Source: JAAELZ01 sp965237485 (lineage in GTDB: Bacteria > Pseudomonadota > Gammaproteobacteria > Arenicellales > Poriferihabitantaceae). From it: a stretch of DNA of 64,000 nt. The notes under the pieces were generated by a model. That model ran no database searches and had not been told where the DNA came from. It saw only the letters and a list, made by a program, of their open reading frames with translations. Of the stretch, positions 52,336 through 61,315 are shown piece by piece; the stretch's first letter is position 1; each line of letters starts with the position of its first letter. The stretch lies in NCBI GenBank assembly GCA_965237485.1, contig CBDEFQ010000006.1, forward strand, positions 248,001 through 312,000, given 5' to 3'. A program made the translations under genes and the position numbers.

Positions 52336-52935
52336 CTAAAACTGCCATACAGCTGCAATCCCCCCCGCCTTGGCACCGGCAGATACCCAAGGTGCCCACC
52401 GAGGCGTTTGTTTGCCAAACAACCTCCATGCATCGATGGCCGCGGGCAAAGCAATGGCCCAGGCAATGTCATTACTTGAATAGGATGTCGCACCAGCGAT
52501 TCCAGTCGTGTCGCCTTCTTGGTGATCTTTAAGCACGGCCAGATAAGCCGCAGTAATAGCGATATGGCCAAGCACCAGCCCACCTAGTAAGGCTTGCTTG
52601 TTGGAGCTTAAACTGGGTTGCGTAAGTTCAGCAAAGGCAAGTTCAGAAATAATCCATTGGCTTTGAAATCCTGCAGAAGACAATCGTAAGGCCTGTTGAT
52701 CACTGTCATCTTGATTGCGATACTTTACCGTGAAGTTGTCGAAGTAGGCATCAGCGTCTTCAATTTCCGCCACTAAAAAGTGACCCAATTCGTGGCCAGC
52801 GATGGTCACTGCGATGCCGCCCAGCATGATGGGCCAGTTGGATTTTAGGTTTGCAAGATCTACTAGCTGTGCCTGAGCAATGGTCGGTGATAGTGCTAGA
52901 CCAATGATTAAGCAAAAACGGACTAAATGCTTCAT
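52336..52935 (-). CDS. Membrane protein with HExxH motif, function unknown
   Basis: The 199-residue protein has a signal peptide (MKHLVRFCLIIGLALSPTIAQA), a membrane segment around residues 33-47 and His48-Glu49-Leu-Gly-His52 directly at its end (IAGHELGHFLV), then two more hydrophobic stretches. HExxH is the zinc signature of metalloproteases such as M50/site-2 types, but I could not see the third ligand (NPDG-type) and the protein is short. It overlaps the end of ccmI by four bases, so it is the last gene of the ccm operon. It may be a small intramembrane protease or simply a membrane protein with a chance motif. Confidence 0.6.
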   Translation of the reverse strand: MKHLVRFCLIIGLALSPTIAQAQLVDLANLKSNWPIMLGGIAVTIAGHELGHFLVAEIEDADAYFDNFTVKYRNQDDSDQQALRLSSAGFQSQWIISELAFAELTQPSLSSNKQALLGGLVLGHIAITAAYLAVLKDHQEGDTTGIAGATSYSSNDIAWAIALPAAIDAWRLFGKQTPRWAPWVSAGAKAGGIAAVWQF

Positions 52936-54239
52936 TTAATGCGCTCGGACAAAATGAGTTTGATCGGTTGGCTGCGGCTGTTTTTGGTCGCGAAGTCGGG
53001 CGTTTTGATGTCCCCGCTTTGCGCGATTGGCTCACCGCTGCGTGAGATTCTAGCGCTAACAACCAGGTCGCTAAAGCGGCTAATACTCATTTGCGCGATC
53101 ATCGCATTACTGTCATTTAAGGTTACTTGTAAGGGTAAATCAGCCACGGTCTTTCTTACTACAGCTAGGGGCACCTTAGGTCCAGATTGTGCTTTTGCGA
53201 CTATAAATACGGTGTCACTCGCTTGCACGGTGCTTTGCAAGCTTGGATCTAGGCTAAGTACCACCTTCAACTCAACCCCTTGCGCGCTAGTATCTGCCTG
53301 CACTTTTGACGAGGCGACAGACGCTTGGTTTAGATTTAGATGCTCAGCTGATTCATTATGCGCCTGAATTTTGGCTATTAGATTTAGTTCTATTGTATCT
53401 GCGCTAGAACCTAAATTTAGCTTGGCGCTATCGATTAAACTTTGAATTTGCTTGCGCGTATCAGAATCGTCGCGCAATAGGAGTACGGCCCACAACCAAT
53501 TTTCTAATGCTAGCTGGGTTTGCCCAAACTCTAGTTGACCCAAACCCATTAACCATCGCGCTTTAATATGATGCGGGTCAAGTGAAAGCGCTTGTTTTAA
53601 TATGCGTAGGCTTCGCGCAGTAAATACTCGGTTATCGTCCATCACCATTACATCGGCTTGTTCAGCGAGTAAATCTGCATTTGGGCCGGTTAACCCAAGC
53701 AGCGAATTATAGGTACGCTGCGCGTCGGCATACCGTCCGATTCGGCTATAGGTTTGCGCAAGCAAGAATAAACCGCGCTCATCGTTTGCGTTTGTTTTAA
53801 GACGAGCTTCCAAGCCGCCAACTAAATCATCGAGGCTAGGGATCACCGCTTGCTGAGAAGGGGCAGATTGCTGAGCCAATGTCTGGTAGTTCACTGCACC
53901 TGTTAGCGTGTACGTCAACAGCGCTATAACCGGAATAGCTAGCAAGGTAATCGAAGAGGCAAATTTAGGCGCATGTTGGTGCTGGTTGGATAATTCGGCT
54001 GACGTATTCAATTCATCTGCCAGTGCTGTTTCGAGGTCAGCCATTGCAAGCTGTTTTTCAGACTTTGTGATGTCACCGGTATCAAATGCAGAATTTATTT
54101 CATTGCGGCGTTCTCTGGCAATAGCAATATTGCGTTGGTGATTGCTCTCTAAGCGTAGCTGCGCCTTACTACGCAATGGTCGTAGTACGATGAACATGGC
54201 TAGGGCTAACATTAAGCCAGCTAAAACCCAAAACACCAT
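52932..54239 (-). CDS. ccmI: Cytochrome c maturation protein CcmI (TPR apocytochrome chaperone)
   Basis: The 435-residue protein has two N-terminal helices around residues 1-20 and 96-114 with the basic linker between (SKAQLRLESNHQRNIAIARERRNEI), then TPR-type helices (RGLFLLAQTYSRIGRYADAQRTY) and a C-terminal beta-rich domain. CcmI holds apocytochrome c and passes it to CcmFH. It follows ccmH by five bases. Length fits. The operon continues into the HExxH membrane protein gene. Confidence 0.88.
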   Translation of the reverse strand: MVFWVLAGLMLALAMFIVLRPLRSKAQLRLESNHQRNIAIARERRNEINSAFDTGDITKSEKQLAMADLETALADELNTSAELSNQHQHAPKFASSITLLAIPVIALLTYTLTGAVNYQTLAQQSAPSQQAVIPSLDDLVGGLEARLKTNANDERGLFLLAQTYSRIGRYADAQRTYNSLLGLTGPNADLLAEQADVMVMDDNRVFTARSLRILKQALSLDPHHIKARWLMGLGQLEFGQTQLALENWLWAVLLLRDDSDTRKQIQSLIDSAKLNLGSSADTIELNLIAKIQAHNESAEHLNLNQASVASSKVQADTSAQGVELKVVLSLDPSLQSTVQASDTVFIVAKAQSGPKVPLAVVRKTVADLPLQVTLNDSNAMIAQMSISRFSDLVVSARISRSGEPIAQSGDIKTPDFATKNSRSQPIKLILSERIK

Positions 54240-54244
54240 CGGTA

Positions 54245-54703
54245 TTATTCGTCCTTAAGCAGTGTCTTGGCGCATTGCAAACCCGCTACCGAATCTGTTG
54301 CGATTGCACCGCGTTTTTTTAGCACCATAAACGCGAAAGCAAAGGCTAGGATTAAAAACACGAAAGGTCCAAACCAAAGTAAGACTGTAGTTGCTTTAAT
54401 CGGGGGACGGTACATTACAAAATCACCATAACGTTCGGTCATGAACGCTACAATTTGCTTACGGCTTTTACCCGCAATCACCATCTGGTAGGTTTTACTA
54501 CGCAGGTCTTTGGCTAAATCGGCATTTGAATCTGCAAGGTTTTGATTTTGGCAGACTAGGCAGCGTAATTCTTTGATCAACGCTTGGTATGTTTGTTCTT
54601 GCTCGGCGCTTTTAAACTGGTGTTCCTCTATTGAATCACCGTGCGCCAATAAACTTACGCTTAGCAAGCACAGCGTAGCTATCTTAAACAGCACTTTGAT
54701 CAT
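54245..54703 (-). CDS. ccmH: Cytochrome c maturation protein CcmH
   Basis: The 152-residue membrane-anchored thiol protein has a signal peptide (MIKVLFKIATLCLLSVSLLAHG), the redox motif Cys48-Leu-Val-Cys51 in LRCLVCQNQNLADSNADLAKDLR and a C-terminal helix (LLWFGPFVFLILAFAFAFMVL). It keeps apocytochrome cysteines reduced for haem ligation by CcmF. Overlaps ccmG by four bases. Confidence 0.93.
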   Translation of the reverse strand: MIKVLFKIATLCLLSVSLLAHGDSIEEHQFKSAEQEQTYQALIKELRCLVCQNQNLADSNADLAKDLRSKTYQMVIAGKSRKQIVAFMTERYGDFVMYRPPIKATTVLLWFGPFVFLILAFAFAFMVLKKRGAIATDSVAGLQCAKTLLKDE

Positions 54704-55230
54704 GATTCTGTTTGCAATTGTGAAATCAGCGGAATCAATTTTTCTTCGATTATCTTCGGGTTAAACGGGCCAATTTGCTTAAAACGGATACGACCTTTTT
54801 TATCTACCAAAAAGCTTTCTGGTACGCCGTATACCCCGTAATCGATTCCTATATCGCCCTTTAAATCATACGCAATGTGATTATAGGGGTCGCCAAATTG
54901 CTGCAACCATTGCTGTGCGTCTTCACGTTGGTCTTTATAGTTTAAACCTACCAAGGTAACTACACTTTGTTTAGAAACCTCATTAATTAATGGGTGTTCT
55001 ACGCGGCAAGCCGCACACCAGGAAGCCCAAACATTCAATAGCCAAACTTTTCCAAGTAAGTCTTGTGTGCTAATATTTTGCTCTGGAGTATGCAGTGTGG
55101 CCACACTAAAGGCCGGCGCAGGTTTGTCGACTAAAGGCGAAGGAATTTTCTTAGGGTCGAGTTTTAAGCCAACCGCGAGAAAGCCAATTAAAACAAAAAA
55201 GCCAATTAAGGGCAAAAGATAGCGAGTCAT
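54700..55230 (-). CDS. ccmG: Thiol:disulfide interchange protein CcmG/DsbE
   Basis: The 176-residue membrane-anchored thioredoxin has an N-terminal helix (LLPLIGFFVLIGFLAVGL) and the active site Cys72-Ala-Ala-Cys75 (WASWCAACRVEHP), with the cis-Pro loop YGVYGVPESFLVDKKG. It reduces CcmH or apocytochrome disulfides in the periplasm. Sits between ccmF and ccmH as usual. Confidence 0.93.
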   Translation of the reverse strand: MTRYLLPLIGFFVLIGFLAVGLKLDPKKIPSPLVDKPAPAFSVATLHTPEQNISTQDLLGKVWLLNVWASWCAACRVEHPLINEVSKQSVVTLVGLNYKDQREDAQQWLQQFGDPYNHIAYDLKGDIGIDYGVYGVPESFLVDKKGRIRFKQIGPFNPKIIEEKLIPLISQLQTES

Positions 55231-57216
55231 TTAGCTACCTGTTGCGGCAATGGCGTCATGGGTAGAACTCTTGGCTTCTCTCGTAGCGAGTTTTCTATAC
55301 CGCGGGTCGGTCGCAGCTAGTAAACCGCCAAAGGCCATGATCAACGCTCCCAACCAAATCCAGCGGATCAACGGCTTGTGATAGATGCGTAAGGCCCACG
55401 CGCCATCTTCACCAATGGGCTCGCCAAGCGCAACATATAAGTCCCGAAACAATCCTGCGTCAATGGAGGCTTCGGTCATGGGCATCCCAGAGTTATAGTT
55501 ACGCTTTTGCGGTGTCAGTATAGCTATAGGCGAATCCTTGCCGTTTTTGGTCACAACCACGTTGCCTTCGGAAGCGCTGTAGTTAGGCCCTTGAGTTTGC
55601 TTAACCCCGTCAAAAGTAAACGTGTACTGTGCTACGTTAATTTGTTGGTTTGGGCTGGCCCGTAAATCTTTCTCGATGCTGTACGCCGATGTCATGGTGA
55701 CACCGATAACAAATACACCTAATCCAACATGCCCTGCAACCATACCGTAAAACCCTCTGGGCGCAGTATTCATCGCGCGAAAGCCACTCGCAGGTATACG
55801 TAGTCGGTCGTAGATCAAACTTAAGCTAGATAAAATGGTCCAGCTACCCAACATGCAACCTAAAGCGGCATTAATTGAGTAATGAGATTGCAACAATGGA
55901 GCGGTGAAGCCGATAAGTAAACTTAGGATTAATGGCACAATCAGTTTTTTGCTGATTCGATTAAGAGAATCGCGTTTCCAGCGCGTATAGGCACCGAGAG
56001 AAACCAGTAGGGCTAGCGGGATGGTCAATGGCACAAAAACGCTGTCGAAATAAGGCGGGCCGACTGAGATTTTACCCATTCCCAGCGCATCCAAAATAAG
56101 TGGGTACAAAGTACCAAGTAACACGCTCGCCGCTGCGACAACCAGCAATATATTATTAATTAATAAGCTGGTTTCGCGTGATACGTTTTCAAAGCGCACA
56201 TGGCTGCGAATTTGTGGCGCTCGCCACGCGTATAACGCCAATGATCCGCCAATAACGATTCCAAGAAAAATAAGTATAAATAAGCCGCGTCCGGGGTCAG
56301 ATGCAAATGAGTGTACCGAGGTCAGTACACCTGAGCGGACCAGAAAGGTGCCTAGTAATGACAGCGAGAATGCCAGTACCGCCAGTAACACGGTCCATGC
56401 TTTGAATACGCCGCGTTTTTCAGTAGCTGCTAAAGAATGCATCAGTGCGGTGGCGACGAGCCAAGGCATGAAAGAGGCGTTCTCAACCGGGTCCCAAAAC
56501 CACCAGCCACCCCAGCCAAGTTCGTAATAAGCCCACCAAGAGCCAAGCGCAATGCCAATAGTCAGGAACAACCACGCTACGTTTGTCCACGGGCGTGACC
56601 AACGCGCCCAACTGGCATCGAGACGCCCGCCGATCATGGCGGCAATCGCAAAGGCAAAGGCCACGCTTAAGCCGACGTAGCCCATGTATAGCATGGGCGG
56701 GTGTATCGCCAAGCCAAAATCTTGTAACAAAGGATTGAGGTCTCGGCCCTCAAGTGGGGTTGGATATAATCGCTCAAATGGGTTTGAAGTAAGCAGCATA
56801 AACAGTAAAAAGCCGATGCTGATCATGCCCATCACTGCTAATACTTGAGCGACGATTTGCGTCGGCATGGAACGACTAAAAAGCGCGACCGCAGCCGTCC
56901 ACAAGCTAAGCATTAAAGCCCAAAGTAATAATGAACCTTCGTGCGAACCCCATACACCAGATATCTTAAATAAGAGAGGTAACTGCGTGTTTGAGTGCGC
57001 GGTAACCAATTTTACTGAAAAATCACTGCTTATAAATAAATAAGTGAGACAGGCAAAGGAGAGTACAACGAATCCAAATTGTGCCAGTGCGACCGGCTTG
57101 GCGACAGCAATCCAATTTGCATAACCCCTACGCAGGCCTATGGTCGGAATGATGGCAAGTATTAATGCCATGCATAAGGCGATTGCCAGTGCGAAGTTGC
57201 CGACTTCAGCAATCAT
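55231..57216 (-). CDS. ccmF: Cytochrome c haem lyase subunit CcmF
   Basis: The 661-residue polytopic protein has about fifteen helices and the periplasmic tryptophan-rich WWD motif WGGWWFWDPVENASFMPW. Other family marks are WGSHEGSLLLWAL and HPPMLYMGYVGLSVAFAFA with a haem-coordinating His. It attaches haem from CcmE to apocytochrome. Overlaps ccmE by four bases and precedes ccmG by one. Intact. Confidence 0.95.
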   Translation of the reverse strand: MIAEVGNFALAIALCMALILAIIPTIGLRRGYANWIAVAKPVALAQFGFVVLSFACLTYLFISSDFSVKLVTAHSNTQLPLLFKISGVWGSHEGSLLLWALMLSLWTAAVALFSRSMPTQIVAQVLAVMGMISIGFLLFMLLTSNPFERLYPTPLEGRDLNPLLQDFGLAIHPPMLYMGYVGLSVAFAFAIAAMIGGRLDASWARWSRPWTNVAWLFLTIGIALGSWWAYYELGWGGWWFWDPVENASFMPWLVATALMHSLAATEKRGVFKAWTVLLAVLAFSLSLLGTFLVRSGVLTSVHSFASDPGRGLFILIFLGIVIGGSLALYAWRAPQIRSHVRFENVSRETSLLINNILLVVAAASVLLGTLYPLILDALGMGKISVGPPYFDSVFVPLTIPLALLVSLGAYTRWKRDSLNRISKKLIVPLILSLLIGFTAPLLQSHYSINAALGCMLGSWTILSSLSLIYDRLRIPASGFRAMNTAPRGFYGMVAGHVGLGVFVIGVTMTSAYSIEKDLRASPNQQINVAQYTFTFDGVKQTQGPNYSASEGNVVVTKNGKDSPIAILTPQKRNYNSGMPMTEASIDAGLFRDLYVALGEPIGEDGAWALRIYHKPLIRWIWLGALIMAFGGLLAATDPRYRKLATREAKSSTHDAIAATGS

Positions 57217-57674
57217 TGGTTTGTTGCCGTATCGGGCTTAGCGTACATGTCTTTATTGGCCTGTTTTAACGCCGCTGTCACTTCTGGGGGCATATAATTT
57301 TCGTCGTGTTTGGCTAACACTTCTTCGGCTTTAAACGTGTCGCCTTCGAGCTTGCCTAAAGCAACAATGCCTTGGCCTTCACGGAAAAGATCGGGCAAGA
57401 TGCCAGTGTATTCAACCGGTACGGTTTGCGCAGTGTCCGTCAATGTGAAACGCACGCTTAAGTCGGAACTGCTGCGGGCTATACTGTCGTCAACCACCAT
57501 CCCACCGATGCGAAAGGAAATGCCTTGTGGTGCCTCACCAGCGACAATTTGTGATGGTGAAAAGAAAAAATTCATGTTTTCTTTTAGGGCCATTAAGGTA
57601 AGGCCTACGGCGATAGAAATGCCTACGAGTAAAAGGGCAATCAGCAATAGCCTTTGTTTGCGCTTGGGTTTCAT
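57213..57674 (-). CDS. ccmE: Haem chaperone CcmE
   Basis: The 153-residue periplasmic haem carrier has one N-terminal helix (LLLIALLLVGISIAVGLTLMAL) and a beta-barrel ending with the haem-binding His123 and Tyr127 in AKHDENYMPPEV. The haem binds covalently to the His. Translationally overlaps ccmD (ATGA) and ccmF. Confidence 0.95.
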   Translation of the reverse strand: MKPKRKQRLLLIALLLVGISIAVGLTLMALKENMNFFFSPSQIVAGEAPQGISFRIGGMVVDDSIARSSSDLSVRFTLTDTAQTVPVEYTGILPDLFREGQGIVALGKLEGDTFKAEEVLAKHDENYMPPEVTAALKQANKDMYAKPDTATNQ

Positions 57675-57838
57675 TGCTGCTTGGCTTGATTGCGCGTAAT
57701 TTGTGAAGCGACCTCTCGCAATATCGATTTACGCCGCATTATGGGTGAGATTAAATTCCAGATAAGCACGATGGCAGTAATGCCCACGCTTGTCCAAACA
57801 TAAAAGGCATAGCCGCCCATGGCAAAATATGTATTCAC
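57671..57838 (-). CDS. ccmD: Haem exporter protein CcmD
   Basis: The short gene encodes 55 residues, starting at GTG 57838: (V)NTYFAMGGYAFYVWTSVG, one membrane helix (about 12-34) and a basic C-terminal tail (RRKSILREVASQITRNQ). CcmD stabilises the CcmABC-haem-CcmE complex. The start overlaps the ccmC stop (GTGA) and the stop overlaps the ccmE start (ATGA). It is too short for most gene finders but lies exactly where ccmD is expected. Confidence 0.88.
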   Translation of the reverse strand: MNTYFAMGGYAFYVWTSVGITAIVLIWNLISPIMRRKSILREVASQITRNQAKQQ

Positions 57839-58614
57839 TGTAAGGCCTCACTTTTTACTAATTGTGCGACCCACTTGGTGCGTCTTTCACCGTCCAAAAG
57901 CTCGTTACGTACGCGCATAAAAAGCACGGTGAAATAATAAAATTGGTAAGCAAAAAACATAATTAACAACGGGATCAGCATCCTAGTATCAATAGACGGC
58001 TTGTCGAATTTACTAACGGTTGCACCTTGGTGTAGGGTGTTCCACCACTCTACAGAGTAATGAATTATCGGTAGGTTGATCACACCGACAATCGCTAGGA
58101 TTGCGCCAGCACGTGATGCGCTGCGCCTATCGACAATAGCAGAAGTAAGCGCGATATAGCCTAGATATAAAAACAGCAAGATCAATTCAGAAACAATACG
58201 CGCATCCCACTCCCAGTAAGTACCCCACATTGGTCGGCCCCAAAGACTTCCGGTCACCAGTGCCAAGAAAGTAAACGAAGCCCCTAAGGGCGCGCTTGCA
58301 CGGGCGACAGCATCAGCGAGTTTCATACGCCAAATCAGTGTTATTGCTCCGGCGAAGGCCATCACAACATAGGTGAACATTCCCATCCAAGCTGCGGGTA
58401 CGTGGACATAAATAATGCGAAAACTATCGCCTTGTTGATAATCTGCTGGGGCGAGTACGAGGCCGCCAATCAGGCCTGCAATAAATAACACAGCGGTTAT
58501 ACCGCCAAGCCAAGGTATCCATTTCTTCGCGAAGTTATCAAAATACTGCGGTGAACCAAAGCGATGAAACCATTGCCAAAATCCGCTAGTTTTTGAACTT
58601 GAACTGTCTGTCAT
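57835..58614 (-). CDS. ccmC: Haem transporter CcmC
   Basis: The 259-residue protein has six helices and the WWD-type motif GTYWEWDARIVSELILLFLYLGY. Flanking His residues are in IYVHVPAAWMGMF and IHYSVEWWNTLHQG. It loads haem on CcmE. I choose ATG 58614 (MTDSSSSKTSGFWQWFHRFG) rather than the longer open frame to 58653, since the extra residues are not family-like. A gap of 318 bases separates it from ccmB, which is unusual. Confidence 0.93.
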   Translation of the reverse strand: MTDSSSSKTSGFWQWFHRFGSPQYFDNFAKKWIPWLGGITAVLFIAGLIGGLVLAPADYQQGDSFRIIYVHVPAAWMGMFTYVVMAFAGAITLIWRMKLADAVARASAPLGASFTFLALVTGSLWGRPMWGTYWEWDARIVSELILLFLYLGYIALTSAIVDRRSASRAGAILAIVGVINLPIIHYSVEWWNTLHQGATVSKFDKPSIDTRMLIPLLIMFFAYQFYYFTVLFMRVRNELLDGERRTKWVAQLVKSEALQ

Positions 58615-58932
58615 TGTTAATTTACTAAATCGGTTGATGATAATACCAAACAACGGTGTAATAAATGCTTAGTTGCGCGAATTCCTGAGCAAATTGGCTC
58701 AGCGCATTATAGCCAAATATTCCCTTAGCTGGAGCTTAGCGTATGATTGACGATCACAAAATAATGAGACCATCAAATAACCGTAATAGTTGCAAATTAT
58801 GAGAAATACTGGTGGGGCTTTCAGGGGTGATTGCACTTCCACTTGTAACAGCCAGTATATTATCGTAACGAATAAAAATAATGCCGTTCTCATTGTTATT
58901 TTTGTTTTGAATCACAATACGAGTGGATAAGT
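58615..58932. other. Unusual gap between ccmB and ccmC
   Basis: The ccmB-ccmC junction is usually tight. This 318-bp gap contains a small hairpin TGAGC-AAATTG-GCTCA near 58688 and, on the plus strand, a broken frame with a hydrophobic segment EILVGLSGVIALPLVTASILS (about 58803-58868) behind an in-frame TGA. It may be the remains of an inserted sequence. A new promoter for ccmC could lie on the minus strand. Confidence 0.35.
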
Positions 58933-59622
58933 TTAATTCAAACTGACTTTTACCGCAGCCGCAATAGCGAAAGGGGCCAGCGTTAGTGATAACGCAAAAC
59001 AGGCACCTAATATATATAATTGGCCGATGCTATCCAAACCTACCGCAGCAGATTGAACCGCGCTTGCGCCAAAAATTAGCACGGGAATAAATAGGGGGAT
59101 AAGTAATAGACTTAGCAGCAAGCCACTGCGCTGTATACCTACCGTCAGGCCGGCAGCGATGCCCCCAATCAAACTGAGTGTTGGTGTGCCTAGCAGCAAA
59201 CTTATGAATAGCGTGCCAAACGCTTGGGCAGGTAAATTAAGTAATAAGCCCAGTAAGGGCGAGATTAGGATAAGTGGTAAGCCGGTAACTAGCCAGTGCG
59301 CGGTAATTTTTGCGAGGCTTAACAAGGCAGTAGGATGCGGACTAAGAACCAACTGCTCCAAGCTGCCGTCTTCGAAGTCTGCGCTAAATAGATGATTCAA
59401 TGTCATTAAGGTTGCCAATAACGCAGCGACCCACAACACGCCGGGCGCCACCTTGGCCAAGGTAGATGCCTCTGGCCCAACGCCAAAAGGGAATAAGCTG
59501 CAAACCATTAGCAAAAACAATAGAGGGTTGAAGATCGCGCTGGGGCTGCGAAAAGCTAATCGCAAGTCATAAGCGATATTCATGTAAAAAGCTTGTGTGA
59601 ATGAAATAGGCATCTCAAGCAC
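58933..59622 (-). CDS. ccmB: Haem exporter subunit CcmB
   Basis: The 229-residue membrane subunit of the CcmABCD ABC complex has six helices, starting after the amphipathic MPISFTQAFYMNIAYDLRLAFR and containing FEDGSLEQLVLSPHPTALLSLAKI, a family signature. It starts at or a few codons after the ccmA stop (overlap at 59622). Confidence 0.93.
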   Translation of the reverse strand: MLEMPISFTQAFYMNIAYDLRLAFRSPSAIFNPLLFLLMVCSLFPFGVGPEASTLAKVAPGVLWVAALLATLMTLNHLFSADFEDGSLEQLVLSPHPTALLSLAKITAHWLVTGLPLILISPLLGLLLNLPAQAFGTLFISLLLGTPTLSLIGGIAAGLTVGIQRSGLLLSLLLIPLFIPVLIFGASAVQSAAVGLDSIGQLYILGACFALSLTLAPFAIAAAVKVSLN

Positions 59623-60233
59623 TAGTTTAGTGAAACTTGCCGAAAATCAAGTTGCGGGAAGTGCAAGGTTTGGTGACTAGTAACGATGGCCATGCCGCCT
59701 TGTTGAATATGTTTTTCTATCATGCTCTCAAACACCTTTGCACCCGCTTTATCAAGCGCCGTGATGGGTTCATCTAATATCCATAGTTTTGCACTAGACA
59801 ATAACAGCCGTGCGATGGCGACGCGGCGCTTTTGGCCTGCAGACAATTGATAAGTCGTGATGTGTTCATAGCCGTTTAGCCCGGTCTGACTAAGCGCATC
59901 CTCGGGACTAAACCTATTTGCAACTGACAACATGGATTGCTGCATCTTGAGGTTTTCGAGCGCAGTTAGCCCAGATTTCAATGCGTTTAAGTGTCCCAAA
60001 TAAGCTAGCTGAATCTGGAAGGGGGTGGGTTGTTTATATATCGACTCACCTTCCCAAAGTACATCGCCTTGCGCTGGGTAGCTAAGGCCGCTGATGATAC
60101 GCAATAAACTGGTTTTACCAACGCCATTTTCGCCGCTGATTTGCACAATCTGCGCTGGCTTAATGCGTAGATTAAAGCCAGAAAATAAGGCCTCATAGCC
60201 CTTAACACACTCAATATTGTTTACTTCGAGCAT
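59622..60233 (-). CDS. ccmA: Cytochrome c biogenesis ATP-binding protein CcmA
   Basis: The 203-residue ATPase has Walker A GENGVGKTSLLR, signature YQLSAGQKRRVAIARLLL, Walker B LWILDEPITALD and the switch His in VTSHQTL. It powers release of haem-loaded CcmE. First gene of the ccm operon; 11 bases behind the gamma-carbonic-anhydrase-like gene. Confidence 0.95.
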   Translation of the reverse strand: MLEVNNIECVKGYEALFSGFNLRIKPAQIVQISGENGVGKTSLLRIISGLSYPAQGDVLWEGESIYKQPTPFQIQLAYLGHLNALKSGLTALENLKMQQSMLSVANRFSPEDALSQTGLNGYEHITTYQLSAGQKRRVAIARLLLSSAKLWILDEPITALDKAGAKVFESMIEKHIQQGGMAIVTSHQTLHFPQLDFRQVSLN

Positions 60234-60243
60234 GTTTTAACGC

Positions 60244-60780
60244 TTAAGACTCTGAAGCCTGAGTTCGCTTGGCAATCTCAACATAATGCTCGGCAGAATG
60301 GGTTAAGAATGCAAGCTCCTTTTCATTCAATGGGCGTGATTGTTTAACGGGAGACCCCACCCACAAAAAACCGCCAGCAAGCGTTTTACCCGGTGGCACC
60401 AGCACTCCAGCACCTATCATGCTGTTACTTTCGATTACGGCGTTATCTAGTACGATAGTGCCCATGCCGATCAAGCAACGGTCATGCACCGTACAACCGT
60501 GCAAAATAGCATTGTGTCCGACGGTTACATCATTACCAATTTCAAGCGGTGCGCCGCCGGGTTTTGAATAGTCGCTATCGTGGCTGGTATGTAAAATAGC
60601 GCCATCTTGAATATTGGTACGCCTGCCTATTTTAATGGTATTAACATCACCACGGACAACAGCAGAGGGCCAGACGTTAGAATCAGCACCGATGGTGGTT
60701 TTGCCGCTTACATAAGCCATTTCATGCACAATAGCGCTTGGGTGGATATTGGGCGTGTGAGATTCGAAATCTTTGATCAT
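60244..60780 (-). CDS. Gamma-carbonic-anhydrase-like protein (YrdA family)
   Basis: The 178-residue left-handed beta-helix protein has hexapeptide repeats (VWPSAVVRGDVNTIKIGRRTNIQDGAILHTSHD) and three histidines placed as metal ligands in HTSHD and TVGHNAILHGC. It resembles YrdA/CaiE-type trimers binding zinc or iron; true carbonic anhydrase activity varies in the family. Its gene is eleven bases from ccmA and may be co-transcribed. Intact. Confidence 0.88.
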   Translation of the reverse strand: MIKDFESHTPNIHPSAIVHEMAYVSGKTTIGADSNVWPSAVVRGDVNTIKIGRRTNIQDGAILHTSHDSDYSKPGGAPLEIGNDVTVGHNAILHGCTVHDRCLIGMGTIVLDNAVIESNSMIGAGVLVPPGKTLAGGFLWVGSPVKQSRPLNEKELAFLTHSAEHYVEIAKRTQASES

Positions 60781-60889
60781 ACGTTCATTGGTGACGCAAA
60801 AAGGCGATTGTAAACCTTCTATTGATGTGGGGGTATGGCTTCTTTAGTGTGGATTAGGCAGACAGTTTAGATTTACTCTGGAAAATGAA

Positions 60890-61315
60890 CCAATATTGAG
60901 TTTTCTACGGTGCTTTCCGGCTCTCAGAGCGTTGTACTTGCACACCTCCATAGATACAACAATAGCGCTCAAAAGCACTCTGGCCCTTTGTTAGGTTGTT
61001 TCGACAAGCGTGTAGACATACCCGCAAGTGTGGCTAGAGATATCAAGCGCACTAGCAGATGCTGAGCCTTCAACTGTAATAATCAGGGCTAATGTTTTTA
61101 AAGGCTAGGCAATTACCGTAATGACGACAGAACTGCTCGAATACTAACTAATGTGATATTGAAGAATGCAATTGAACGTTTAGGGTTAAACGCGAGAAGC
61201 TATCACCGCATTACAAAAGTATCTCGAACCATAGCAGATCTAGCAGGGTTCGAATAACTAAGACAATCGCACATTATACAGGCGATGTAGTTACGCAGTT
61301 TTGATCGAAATGCGT
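60890..61315 (+). pseudogene. comM/yifB (Mg-chelatase-like ATPase), degraded C-terminal relic
   Basis: Pieces of the ComM C-terminal half are readable in shifting frames: HRYNNSAQKHSGPLLGCFDKRVDIP (compare RYxxRxSGPLLDRIDI) and SSALADAEPSTVI near 60950-61100, then NVILKNAIERLGLNARSYHRITK and VSRTIADLAGFE at 61150-61254, a strong match to the family's helicase-like sensor 2 region, followed by a stop and SHIIQAM / LRSFDR. There are many stops and shifts, and the first two thirds are absent. ComM is the branch-migration helicase for natural transformation, so its loss is informative. Confidence 0.6.
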
